From CAZALT01 sp964485515 (GTDB lineage Bacteria > Actinomycetota > Acidimicrobiia > Acidimicrobiales > Acidimicrobilacustridaceae), in assembly GCA_964485515.1 (NCBI GenBank), contig CAZALT010000019.1, positions 1 through 31,676 on the forward strand: a stretch of DNA of 31,676 nt, written 5' to 3'. The position numbers and the translations under genes are program-made. Numbering within the stretch: position 1 is the first letter of the stretch; the number at the start of each line of letters is the position of its first letter. Shown here piece by piece: positions 6,901-14,873 of the stretch. The notes beneath the pieces were generated by a model. That model ran no database searches, had not been told where the DNA came from, and saw only the letters and a program-made list of their open reading frames with translations.

Positions 6901-7520
6901 CGGGACGCCCTGCGTCGGCCAGCGACGATGGGATCCGCCGGATCGTGGCCCGAGGCGCCTTCGCCGGACAGGAGCACCCTCGGGGTCCGGACGAGGATCT
7001 GGAGATCGAGGGTGGGCGACTGACACCGGACGTAGCGCAGGTCGAGCTCGATGCGCTCGTCCCACGAGATGGCGTTGCGTCCGTTGATCTGCGCGAAGCC
7101 GGTCAGTCCCGGTCGCACGTCGAGGCGGTGACGCTGCCGCCCGTCGTACTGGTCGACCTGGTAGCGCAACGTCGGACGCGGTCCCACCACGCTCATGTCG
7201 CCCCGCACCACGTTCCACAGCTGGGGGAGCTCGTCGAGCGACGTCGCCCGCAGCAGTCGACCCACTGCGGTGATGCGGTGGTCGTCGGGGATGATCGGGT
7301 TGGGGGCGTCCACCATGCTCCGGAACTTGAGGAGCTCGAAGTCGTGGCCGTCGCGACCCACCCGCTGCTGGCGGAAGAGCACCGGACCGCGTGTGGTGCA
7401 CCGCACCGCGACAGCGCACACCACCGCCAGAGCGAGGGCAGGACCGGCGACCACGGCGACCACCGCCAGGTCGACCGCCCGCTTCCCGAGATACGGCGGC
7501 CGAGCATCAGAGCGAGCCAC
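6897..7520 (-). CDS. PglC/WbaP-like phosphoglycosyltransferase (bacterial sugar transferase)
   Basis: Predicted 207 aa, the short PglC-like form with a single N-terminal membrane segment (KRAVDLAVVAVVAGP onward). Family motifs appear in order: RVGRDGHDFELLKFRSM, DELPQLWNVVRGDMSVVGPRP (catalytic Asp-Glu dyad region), and RPGLTGFAQINGRN. The enzyme transfers a phosphosugar from UDP to undecaprenyl phosphate and so starts glycan assembly at the inner face of the membrane. The GTG start lies 14 bp inside the end of the epimerase gene, and its stop overlaps the acetyltransferase start. With its neighbours it points to a diacetamido-trideoxyhexose as the priming sugar, although relatives also use other sugars. 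Confidence 0.92.
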   Translation of the reverse strand: MARSDARPPYLGKRAVDLAVVAVVAGPALALAVVCAVAVRCTTRGPVLFRQQRVGRDGHDFELLKFRSMVDAPNPIIPDDHRITAVGRLLRATSLDELPQLWNVVRGDMSVVGPRPTLRYQVDQYDGRQRHRLDVRPGLTGFAQINGRNAISWDERIELDLRYVRCQSPTLDLQILVRTPRVLLSGEGASGHDPADPIVAGRRRASR

Positions 7521-8439
7521 GGAACCAGTCGATCGTCGTGGCCAGTCCCTCGCGCAGCGGCACCTGCTCCACCGTGGGGAACAGCTCCCGCAGTCGAGCC
7601 GAGTCCGCTTGCGAATGGGCGACGTCGCCGACGCGCCGCTCCTGGAGCTCGATGTCGAGGTCGGTGCCCAACAGCTCAGCCAGGAGATCGACCACGGCGA
7701 GGAGCTCGATCCGCTCGCCGAAGGCCAGGTTGACGGCGTCGGGCGATGCCACCTGGCCGACGACCGCGGCGGTGAGCACCTCGGCGACGGTGCCGACGAA
7801 GGTGAAGTCCCGCGACTGCGTGCCGTCGCCGTGCACCGGCAGCGGCCGCCCGGCCAACGCCGCTTCGATGAACACCGGGATCACGGCGGCGTACGCATGG
7901 CCCGCCGTCTGCAACGGCCCGAACACGTTGAAGAACCGAAAGGCCAGCACGTCGAAGCCGAAGGTCGTCGAGTAGGCCAGCGCGTAGGCCTCGGTGGCGA
8001 GCTTCGACGCCCCGTACGGGCTCAACGGGCGCGTCGCCAGGCTCTCGGTCTTGGGCAGCGTCGGGTTGGCGCCGTACACCGACGACGACGAGGCGACCAC
8101 CACATGGCCGACCTCGGCGCGACGCATCGCCTCGAGCACCTCGACGGTGCCCGTGGCGTTGACGAGATGGCTGCGCATCGGGTCGGTCACCGATCGCGGC
8201 ACCGACGGACGCGCCCCGAGGTGGACGACCGACGAGGCGCCGCGCACGGCACGCTCGACCGCTTCCGGATCGAGGAGACTGCCCTCGACGAGCTCGACGT
8301 CGACACCACGCAGGTTGTCCCGCGTGCCGCTGGAGAGGTCGTCGAGGACCACGACCGATCCCACGCTCGGCTCCTCGACGAGACGTCGACAGAGGTTCGC
8401 ACCGATGAAGCCCGCCCCACCGGTGACCGCAACCCTCAC
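7507..8439 (-). CDS. NAD-dependent nucleotide-sugar epimerase (GalE-like)
   Basis: Predicted 310 aa. The protein opens with the Rossmann motif VTGGAGFIGANL, has the catalytic Ser in ASSSSVYG and the YGASK Tyr-Lys pair, and ends in a substrate-binding region with RFFNVFGPLQ. This is the extended SDR group that includes UDP-glucose/UDP-GlcNAc 4-epimerases; dTDP-sugar dehydratases are close relatives. It probably interconverts a UDP-hexose or UDP-HexNAc for the glycosyltransferases. The GTG at 8439 is preceded by AGGGG at a spacing of 7, which decides the start. It heads an operon with the sugar transferase and acetyltransferase and is divergent from the aminotransferase gene. The exact sugar is not determined. 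Confidence 0.88.
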   Translation of the reverse strand: MRVAVTGGAGFIGANLCRRLVEEPSVGSVVVLDDLSSGTRDNLRGVDVELVEGSLLDPEAVERAVRGASSVVHLGARPSVPRSVTDPMRSHLVNATGTVEVLEAMRRAEVGHVVVASSSSVYGANPTLPKTESLATRPLSPYGASKLATEAYALAYSTTFGFDVLAFRFFNVFGPLQTAGHAYAAVIPVFIEAALAGRPLPVHGDGTQSRDFTFVGTVAEVLTAAVVGQVASPDAVNLAFGERIELLAVVDLLAELLGTDLDIELQERRVGDVAHSQADSARLRELFPTVEQVPLREGLATTIDWFRGSL

Positions 8440-8524
8440 CGGGTGCCCCTCGCGACGTGATCCGTGTGGTGCACCCGGCTCCTCCCGTGGTAGTCGCCTC
8501 ACCTTCGAACGCGGCGCGCTGCGG

Positions 8525-8531
8525 TAGCGTA
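8525..8531. promoter_or_regulatory. Overlapping -10-like boxes in a short palindrome, candidate bidirectional promoter
   Basis: An 11-bp palindrome (AGCGT-A-ACGCT, 8526-8536) gives TAGCGT on the plus strand (8525-8530) and TACGCT on the minus strand (8531-8526). It lies midway between the divergent starts at 8439 and 8619, so each leader would be about 80 nt. An operator is the alternative reading. Confidence 0.35.
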
Positions 8532-8618
8532 ACGCTCCCGGCGTCCACCGCTGCGCACTGATCCCTGGTGCTGGCGAACCCCGCGTCGGGGTGTCCGAGA
8601 AACGCACGTCTGCCTGCG

Positions 8619-9755
8619 ATGACCCGCATCCACCTCTCGCCCCCCGATGTCGGCCGCGCCGAACGTGACGCCCTTCTCGATGCGTTCGACTCCGGGTGGA
8701 TCGCACCCGTCGGTCCCGAGCTCGTGCGGTTCGAGCACGACGTCGCGGCCCGGCTGGGTCTGCCCCATGCCGTCGCCCTCTCCAGCGGCACCGCCGCGCT
8801 CCACCTCGCGCTGCGCCTGGCGGGGGTCGGTCCCGGTGACGAGGTGGTCGTCCCCACGCTCACCTTCATCGCCACCGCGGCGGCGGCCACCTATCAGGGT
8901 GCCCAGCTCACCTTCGTCGACGCCGACCCCACGAGCTGGTGCATCGATGCCTCGCTCGTCGAGCAGCTCCTCGACGAACGTGCGCTCCAGGGCCGTCTCC
9001 CCCGAGCGGTCGTCACCGTCGACCTCTACGGGCTCTGCCCCGACTACGCCCGCATCACCGCCGCCTGCGCCAACCACGGCGTCGCCCTCATCGAAGACGC
9101 GGCCGAGGCGCTCGGCACCACCGTCGACGGCCGGCCTGCCGGTTCGTTCGGCCAGTCGTCGGTCCTGTCGTTCAACGGCAACAAGATCATCACCACGAGC
9201 GGAGGCGGCATGCTGCTCTCCGACGACGGCGAGCTCATCGACCGTGCACTCCACCTCGCCACCCAGGCCCGTGAACCCGCGGCGCACTACGAGCACGAGG
9301 AGGTCGGCTACAACTACCGGCTCTCCAACCTGTTGGCGGCCCTCGGTCGAGCCCAGCTCGCCGGACTCGACGAGCGCATCGCGAGCCGCCGAGCCACACG
9401 GGCTCGCTACACCCAGGCCTTCGCCGACCTCGACAGCATCGGCGTCCTCTACGACCCCGAGGGCCAGCAGTCCAACGCCTGGCTCACCGTCATCACCCTC
9501 GACCCGGCCGCGACGAGCGTCACGCCCACCGACGTGCGGCTCGCGCTCGAGGCCGACGACATCGAGGCCCGTCCGGCGTGGAAGCCCCTGCACCTCCAAC
9601 CCGCCTTCCGCGACGTGGAGGTCGTGGGCGGTGCCGCCGCCGAGCGCGTCTTTTCCACCGCGCTCTGCCTGCCCAGCGGCTCGAACCTCTCCACCGCCGA
9701 CCAGGACCGGGTGATCGAGATCGTGCGCGCCACGGTGCTCGGCACCTCGGCGTGA
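8619..9755 (+). CDS. PglE-type DegT/DnrJ/EryC1 sugar aminotransferase
   Basis: Predicted 378 aa, normal for the family. The PLP-dependent fold is clear: ALSSGTAALHLAL near residue 50, VDLYGLCPDY, IEDAAEALG, and the Schiff-base lysine in FNGNKIITTSGGG at K189. Its neighbourhood closely matches that of PglE from Campylobacter. The enzyme transfers an amino group from glutamate to the 4-keto sugar made by the dehydratase. The ATG at 8619 was chosen because the conserved N-terminus IHLSPPDVG follows directly. It is followed by a GT4 gene whose GTG overlaps its stop codon (GTGA). The product is presumably UDP-4-amino-4,6-dideoxy-GlcNAc or an epimer. Confidence 0.93.
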   Translation: MTRIHLSPPDVGRAERDALLDAFDSGWIAPVGPELVRFEHDVAARLGLPHAVALSSGTAALHLALRLAGVGPGDEVVVPTLTFIATAAAATYQGAQLTFVDADPTSWCIDASLVEQLLDERALQGRLPRAVVTVDLYGLCPDYARITAACANHGVALIEDAAEALGTTVDGRPAGSFGQSSVLSFNGNKIITTSGGGMLLSDDGELIDRALHLATQAREPAAHYEHEEVGYNYRLSNLLAALGRAQLAGLDERIASRRATRARYTQAFADLDSIGVLYDPEGQQSNAWLTVITLDPAATSVTPTDVRLALEADDIEARPAWKPLHLQPAFRDVEVVGGAAAERVFSTALCLPSGSNLSTADQDRVIEIVRATVLGTSA

Positions 9756-10906
9756 GACGCGCGGTGACCGACGAGCCCGGCCGACCTCGGGTCCTGTGGC
9801 TCATCAAGGGACTTGGTCCTGGAGGCGCGGAACAGCTCCTGGTCAACCAGGCGCGCGTGAGCGACCGAACCGCGATCGACCTCGAAGTCGCCTATCTCGT
9901 CCCGTGGAAGGACCACCACGTCGCGGCCCTCCAACAGCTCGACGTGCCGGTCACCTGCCTCGACGGCCCGAACGACCTCGATCCTCGGTGGGCGATGCGT
10001 CTGCGCAAGCTCGTCGTGTCGCACCAGATCGACATCGTCCACGTGCATTCCCCCTACGTCGCGGCCATGTCCCGCCTCGTCGTGCGTTCCATCCCCCGGG
10101 CGCGACGCCCGGCGCTGGTCTACACGGAGCACAACAGCTGGGCTCGGCACAAGCGGTCGACCCGGCTCCTCAACCGCCTCACCATCGCGCTCGACGACCT
10201 CGATCTCACCGTCTCGGAGGACGTGCGCCGGTCGATGTCCCGCTCGGCAGCATCGCGGGCGCAGGTCCTCGTGCACGGCATCGACGCGGACCTGGTCCGA
10301 ACGTCTCGCCCAGAGCGATCGCGGGTCCGCTCTGAGCTCGGGATCCCCCCCGACGACGACACCGTGGTCGTCGGCATCGTCGCCAACTTCCGGAAGGAGA
10401 AGGGCTACGACACCTGGCTCCGAGCCGTCGAGATCGCCATGTCCGAGGAACCCCGACTGCTCTTCGTCAGCGTCGGGCAAGGCCCGCTCGAGCAGCACAC
10501 GCGCGCCGCGGTGGCCCGATCCTCGGCCGCCCCGCACATCGTCGTGCTGGGCTACCGGCCCGACGCCATCGCCATCATGGCCGGGTTCGACGTGTTCACC
10601 CTCACCTCACGCCACGAAGGGCTGCCCGTCAGCCTCATGGATGCCCTCGCGCTCGGACTCCCGGTCGTGGCCACCGCGGTCGGGGGCATCCCGGAAGCGG
10701 TCGACGACGGCGTCGAGGCCATCCTCGTCCCACCGGACGACCCGTCCGCCCTCGCCGCGGCCTACGTCGACCTCGGGCGCGACCCGGGTCGCCGGTCCGC
10801 CATGGCCCGAGCCGCCGAGGCGCGATCGGCCGATTTCGACGTGGTGATCACCCAGCGCCGACTCGAAGCCGCCTACCGGTCGACAGCGGACAGAAGGCGG
10901 TCGTAG
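9752..10906 (+). CDS. GT4-family glycosyltransferase
   Basis: Predicted 384 aa with two Rossmann domains of the GT-B fold. The N-terminal domain has LWLIKGLGPGGAEQLL and DIVHVHSPY; the C-terminal domain has VGIVANFRKEKGYDTWL and the donor-binding loop SRHEGLPVSLMDALALG. In the usual E-X7-E motif the second Glu is replaced by Asp. It is a retaining transferase that probably adds a hexose or HexNAc to the lipid-linked glycan on the cytoplasmic side. The start at 9752 overlaps the aminotransferase stop (GTGA); a second in-frame GTG at 9764 is possible. Its last 34 bp overlap the convergent gene on the other strand. Confidence 0.88.
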   Translation: MRRAVTDEPGRPRVLWLIKGLGPGGAEQLLVNQARVSDRTAIDLEVAYLVPWKDHHVAALQQLDVPVTCLDGPNDLDPRWAMRLRKLVVSHQIDIVHVHSPYVAAMSRLVVRSIPRARRPALVYTEHNSWARHKRSTRLLNRLTIALDDLDLTVSEDVRRSMSRSAASRAQVLVHGIDADLVRTSRPERSRVRSELGIPPDDDTVVVGIVANFRKEKGYDTWLRAVEIAMSEEPRLLFVSVGQGPLEQHTRAAVARSSAAPHIVVLGYRPDAIAIMAGFDVFTLTSRHEGLPVSLMDALALGLPVVATAVGGIPEAVDDGVEAILVPPDDPSALAAAYVDLGRDPGRRSAMARAAEARSADFDVVITQRRLEAAYRSTADRRRS

Positions 10907-12072
10907 ACCGCCAACGTCCGGTCGATCACCGCCTGCTGGTCGAACTCGCTGACGGCCTTGGCTCGTCCCGCCGCGCCCATCCGTGCTCGACGGGCCTCGT
11001 CGCCGACGAGCACACCGAGCCCGGATGCCAGCCGATCGTGGTCGCCGAGCGGCACGAGCAGGCCGGTCCGACCGTGATCGACCACCTGACGACAGCCCCG
11101 GATGTCAGTGGCCAGCACCGGCAGGCCCATCGCCGCGGCCTCCATCGCCGAGCGGGGGAAGCCTTCTCGGTGTGATGCGAGTGCGTAGATGTCGAAGGCC
11201 CGGTAGACGTCGGGCATGTCGTCGCGAGCCCCGACGAAGACCACACCTGCCGCTTCTGCTTCAGCCCGTTCGGGTGCACCCAGACCATCAGCCTTGTCGG
11301 GATCTTCCGGTCCGACCACGACGAGGCGGGCCCCCGGATGGTCGACCCGAACCCGGGTGAACGCGGCGATGAGCTCGGGGTAGCCCTTCTCCCGGACGAG
11401 GCGCCCGACCGCTCCGATCACGACCTCGTCCGGCCCGATGCCCCACGCTCGACGCAGGCGGTCACGGCCCGATCGTCCGTCGCCCCGGCGCCCACCCCGC
11501 ACGCCGTCGAAGCGGGCGAGGTCGACGCCGTTGCCGAGCACGGTGATCCGCTGGCGGGGGATCCCCAGATGGAGGAGGACGTCGAGGTCCTCGACGTTCT
11601 GCAGCAGCTCCTGATCGGAGCACGCGGCTGCGACACGTTCGAGCCCATACACGACAGCACGCCGAGCAAGGGGGTCGCCGGGCAGCGCGTACAACCCGTG
11701 GACGGTGTTGACCACGACGGGAACGCCCGCCGATCGCGCCGCCAGCCGACCGTAGACGCCCGGCTTCGGGTTGTGCGTGTGGACGACGGCGGGCCGCTCA
11801 CGGACGAAGAGCTCGCGGAGCTCGTACATCGCCTTGACGTCCTCGGCCAGATCCATCGCACGCGTGGCGTGGTGCAACGGCAGGTGCCGGATGCCCCGCG
11901 CCTCGAGCCGCTCGACGAACGGCCCGGGCGCCGATGCACCGACCACCTCGAACCCGGCGCGTTGAAACGCTTCGAGCTGTGGTCCGAGCAGCCACTCGAG
12001 GCTCATGTCGGTGGTCGTGACGTGGATGAGCCGCGGGCGGGTGCGCTCGGTCCTCGACCCCACCTCGGTCAC
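10873..12072 (-). CDS. GT4-family glycosyltransferase
   Basis: Predicted 399 aa. It shows the GT-B layout of the PglA/EpsD-like group: LIHVTTTDMSLEWLLGPQ at the N-terminus, VVHTHNPKPGVYGRLAAR, VNTVHGLY, GNGVDLARF, GAVGRLVREKGYPELI, and the donor loop SHREGFPRSAMEAAAMGLP with an intact E-X7-E. VHTHNPKPG is typical of transferases that add the second sugar after a PglC-type initiator, which fits the locus. The GTG start overlaps the stop of the deacetylase gene (GTGA), and it is last in a three-gene minus-strand operon. Its 3' end overlaps the convergent GT4 gene by 34 bp. The sugar donor is not known. Confidence 0.9.
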   Translation of the reverse strand: MTEVGSRTERTRPRLIHVTTTDMSLEWLLGPQLEAFQRAGFEVVGASAPGPFVERLEARGIRHLPLHHATRAMDLAEDVKAMYELRELFVRERPAVVHTHNPKPGVYGRLAARSAGVPVVVNTVHGLYALPGDPLARRAVVYGLERVAAACSDQELLQNVEDLDVLLHLGIPRQRITVLGNGVDLARFDGVRGGRRGDGRSGRDRLRRAWGIGPDEVVIGAVGRLVREKGYPELIAAFTRVRVDHPGARLVVVGPEDPDKADGLGAPERAEAEAAGVVFVGARDDMPDVYRAFDIYALASHREGFPRSAMEAAAMGLPVLATDIRGCRQVVDHGRTGLLVPLGDHDRLASGLGVLVGDEARRARMGAAGRAKAVSEFDQQAVIDRTLAVYDRLLSAVDR

Positions 12073-12899
12073 GAGTCGCTCCCGACGTAGCGGCGACGGT
12101 TCACCATCTGGCGGACCTCGTCCTCGAGGCGCATGCCGCCGAGGACCTTGGCGCGGAACCACCGCATGCCGTCGGCGACCTGGATGGGTGAGCGGGCGAG
12201 GGCGAACGGGTCGGTGTCGCCGTAGACGTTCGGCCGTGTGCCTGCCAGGGCCGCGGACACGAACCGCTCGCGCACCGCGGCCGCGGCGTCCGCCGACGGG
12301 GCGACCGCCTTCGGATAGGCGAAGTGGGCGGGTGACACCTCCAGGTTGTGCTCGATCAGCCCCGTGGACCGGGCGAGCTCGTCGGCGATCTCGGTCGGGT
12401 CGAGCCGGTCGAGGAGTCGATGGGTGTGCCCGTGGGAACCGATCGTGACCAGACCCGTCGAGGTGGCCTCGGCCAACGCCGACCACGACAGCACCGTGCC
12501 GTCGTCCCAGAAGCTCCTCCCCTCGTCGACCCACGCGGTGGCGACGTAGAGCGTCACCGGGATCCCATGCTCGACGAGGATGGGGAGGGCGATGTCGACG
12601 AAGTCGGCCGTGCCGTCATCGAAGGTGATGGCCAACTGACGTCGATGCGCCGACGGGATCGGACCATCCACGAGCGCGGACACGGCTCGGTCGAGGTGCA
12701 CGACCTCGGCGCGCGCCGCGAGCTCCGCCATCTGGTCGGCGAAGACGACGGGGTCGAGGTTGACCGCCCCCGGTCTCGGACCTCCGACCTGGTGGTACAG
12801 CAGCACGACGAGACCGTCGGGGGCGCGATGCAGCCGATCCCCCGCCGCGGCGACCCGCTTGACCGCTCGCGACACGAAGGCCTTCGCACGGGCGTTCAC
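12069..12899 (-). CDS. Polysaccharide deacetylase (CE4/NodB family)
   Basis: Predicted 276 aa. The NodB domain is recognised by TFDDG at residues 92-96 (metal and catalytic Asp), SHGHTH at 155-160 (metal-binding His residues 156 and 160), and FAYP further on. The upstream segment VVLLYHQVGG is typical of exported-glycan deacetylases. Such enzymes remove N- or O-acetyl groups from GlcNAc-containing polymers using a divalent metal. There is no signal peptide, so it may act on lipid-linked precursors in the cytoplasm, or be exported another way. Both ends overlap neighbours as GTGA, placing it in the middle of an operon of a two-domain GT2 gene, the deacetylase and a GT4 gene. Confidence 0.88.
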   Translation of the reverse strand: MNARAKAFVSRAVKRVAAAGDRLHRAPDGLVVLLYHQVGGPRPGAVNLDPVVFADQMAELAARAEVVHLDRAVSALVDGPIPSAHRRQLAITFDDGTADFVDIALPILVEHGIPVTLYVATAWVDEGRSFWDDGTVLSWSALAEATSTGLVTIGSHGHTHRLLDRLDPTEIADELARSTGLIEHNLEVSPAHFAYPKAVAPSADAAAAVRERFVSAALAGTRPNVYGDTDPFALARSPIQVADGMRWFRAKVLGGMRLEDEVRQMVNRRRYVGSDS

Positions 12900-14803
12900 A
12901 GGTAGATGCCTCGTACGTCCCACGCCCCGCGCAGGACCCCGACGCGGTTGGCCAGCACCCAGGTCCACCGCCGTCGTCCGGTGCGGTCGCGCAGGCCCGG
13001 CAGGTGGACGGCCAGCCAGGCCCACGAGCGCAGCCCTTCGAACCGCGACGGAGCGGGAAGCCCCAGCGCACCCGCTCGTCGGATCAACTCGGGACGACCG
13101 CGCCCGTAGAAGACGCCTTGCCTCCAGATCGCCCGGAAGTCCGGGCGGAGCCGGTAGGCCACGAGCGCACCCGACGCGACGACCGGGACGATGCCGCGAG
13201 CGCGGGCCCGGAGGCAGAGCTCGATGTCCTCCAACCCGACGAACGACTCGTCGAAGCCGCCGAGCTCGCGGAACAGGGCCATCCGCACCCCGAAGGTCGC
13301 GCCGGACGCGAACGGCACCGCACCGAAGCGGGGCAACCCGTCGGTGGTCGACAAGGGCCGTGCCTCCGCCAGCCACTCCGGGTTGAGCGTACGGGTCTCC
13401 AGTCGTCCGCTGACCAGCTCGTGACGCACGAGCGCATCTCCCATCGCGCCCACCCAACCCGCCCAGATGAGGTCGTCGCCGTCGCAGAACACCACCGATC
13501 GCGCCGACGCCGCCGCGGCACCGACCGCCCGTGCGTGACCAACCCCCCGACCGCCTTGCTCATCGCCGCTCGTGGCGACGACCCGCACACCCCGATCGGC
13601 GAACGAGCGGGCCACGGACTCGGTGTCGTCGGAGGAGCCGTCGTCGACGACGACGATCCCCCAGGGTCGTTCCCAGCGCTCGGCGCACAACACGTCGAGC
13701 TGGTCCGCCAGCGTGGCCCCCTCGTTGCGACACGGCACGACCACGACCAGGTCGAGCGTCGCCTCGGGGTCGAGCTCAGGGCCACCCCCTGCGGTCCGAG
13801 CTCCCGCGCCCGGCCACACGTCGGGGCTCGGCGTGCCCGAGGCGTGGTCCCGGTCGACCTTGGCCGGCTCGACCTTGGCCGGCTCGACCTTGGCCGGCTC
13901 GACCTTGGCCGGGTTCGTGATCGGGACGAACGGGCCCGACCCGAGCCGTCCCCGCCAGCCGTCGATCGCGCCGCGGATCCGCGCCCCCGCTCGCCTTCGT
14001 CCGTTCGGGCGAACCAGCAGCCGGAGCGAACCGAGCAGCGCCGAGCGCACGATTGTGATGACCGCGGCGACGACCGACACGTCGCGCCGCATCGTCCAAA
14101 CCAGCGCGCGGAGCTTGTAGTAGTCGCGCCACGGATCCGCCGACGAAGCGGTGTCCGCCACGACGTGGCCGTCCGATCCGAGCACCTCGACGCCCCACCC
14201 GTCCCGGGTGAGGCGCAGACCGAGGTCGAGGTCCTCGAAGCCGAAGAACAGGTCGGGCTCGAAGAACCCGACCTGGTCGAGTGCGGCCCACCGGTAGAGC
14301 GGAACCCCACCGCTGGCGAGGTAGTCGACAGGCCGGGTGGATCCCCGGGGAGGGTCGACCCGTCGGAGCAGGGCACGCCGGCGGTCGAGCACGGCACCAC
14401 GCAGCCCGATCGCGGCGAGGTCGGGCCGATCGGCCGAGGCGCCGATGAGCTCGGCGACGACGTCTCCCCCCGAAACCGGATCGTCGTCGTCGAACACCGC
14501 CAACCACGTCCCACGGTCGTCCTCCGAGCGCAGGTGCTCGAACCCACGCCACCACGCGTGAGCCGGCCCCCGGTTCTCACCGACCGCGACGTAGTCGATC
14601 GGCACCGCCGTGTGGGCACCGAGCGAGCGGACGACCTCCTCCGCGCTGCGTTCGGGGTCGTTGTCGACGACCACCACCCGCCTGGGCATCGGCTCCTGCG
14701 TCACGATCGACCTCACGGACGTGCCGAGCGACTCGGGGCGTCGGAAGGTCGCCACCACCGCCGACCAGGTCGTGTCGGAGACCCGAGCTGACTTCGCGCT
14801 CAC
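12896..14803 (-). CDS. Two-domain GT2-family glycosyltransferase
   Basis: Predicted 635 aa with two GT-A domains. Domain 1 (about 10-330) begins SAVVATFRRPESL, has VVVVDNDPE and an acidic DDDDP metal site, with WWRGF and a GFEDLDLGLRL acceptor-side motif. A low-complexity linker with four Pro-Ala-Lys-Val-Glu repeats follows. Domain 2 begins LDLVVVVPCRNEGATL, with VVVDDGSSDD, FCDGDD and GLEDIELCLRA. Domain 2 is clearly paralogous to the single-domain GT2 at 15917-16825, including the C-terminal tail. The two domains may add alternating sugars. The GTG at 14803 is the first start close to the fold; no Shine-Dalgarno sequence is evident. It heads the minus-strand operon and is divergent from the next GT2 gene. 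Confidence 0.87.
   Translation of the reverse strand: MSAKSARVSDTTWSAVVATFRRPESLGTSVRSIVTQEPMPRRVVVVDNDPERSAEEVVRSLGAHTAVPIDYVAVGENRGPAHAWWRGFEHLRSEDDRGTWLAVFDDDDPVSGGDVVAELIGASADRPDLAAIGLRGAVLDRRRALLRRVDPPRGSTRPVDYLASGGVPLYRWAALDQVGFFEPDLFFGFEDLDLGLRLTRDGWGVEVLGSDGHVVADTASSADPWRDYYKLRALVWTMRRDVSVVAAVITIVRSALLGSLRLLVRPNGRRRAGARIRGAIDGWRGRLGSGPFVPITNPAKVEPAKVEPAKVEPAKVDRDHASGTPSPDVWPGAGARTAGGGPELDPEATLDLVVVVPCRNEGATLADQLDVLCAERWERPWGIVVVDDGSSDDTESVARSFADRGVRVVATSGDEQGGRGVGHARAVGAAAASARSVVFCDGDDLIWAGWVGAMGDALVRHELVSGRLETRTLNPEWLAEARPLSTTDGLPRFGAVPFASGATFGVRMALFRELGGFDESFVGLEDIELCLRARARGIVPVVASGALVAYRLRPDFRAIWRQGVFYGRGRPELIRRAGALGLPAPSRFEGLRSWAWLAVHLPGLRDRTGRRRWTWVLANRVGVLRGAWDVRGIYL
13851..13910 (-). 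repeat. 15-bp in-frame tandem repeat, four copies
   Basis: Plus-strand units of GGCTCGACCTTGGCC start at 13866, 13881 and 13896, with a near-identical first unit at 13851. They encode Pro-Ala-Lys-Val-Glu repeats in the linker between the two GT2 domains. Three units are identical, which suggests recent expansion or contraction. Confidence 0.95.
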
Positions 14804-14855
14804 CGACGGGTGAGCCGCTCCCCGCAGCCCAGCGTCTGATCGCCCTCGGCAGCGG

Positions 14856-14861
14856 TAGTGT
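14856..14861 (+). promoter_or_regulatory. Candidate -10 box before the GT2 gene at 14874
   Basis: TAGTGT ends 12 nt before the ATG at 14874, giving a leader of only a few nucleotides. It lies in the 70-bp gap between divergent GT2 genes. Confidence 0.4.
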
Positions 14862-14873
14862 CCTGCCCGGTCC

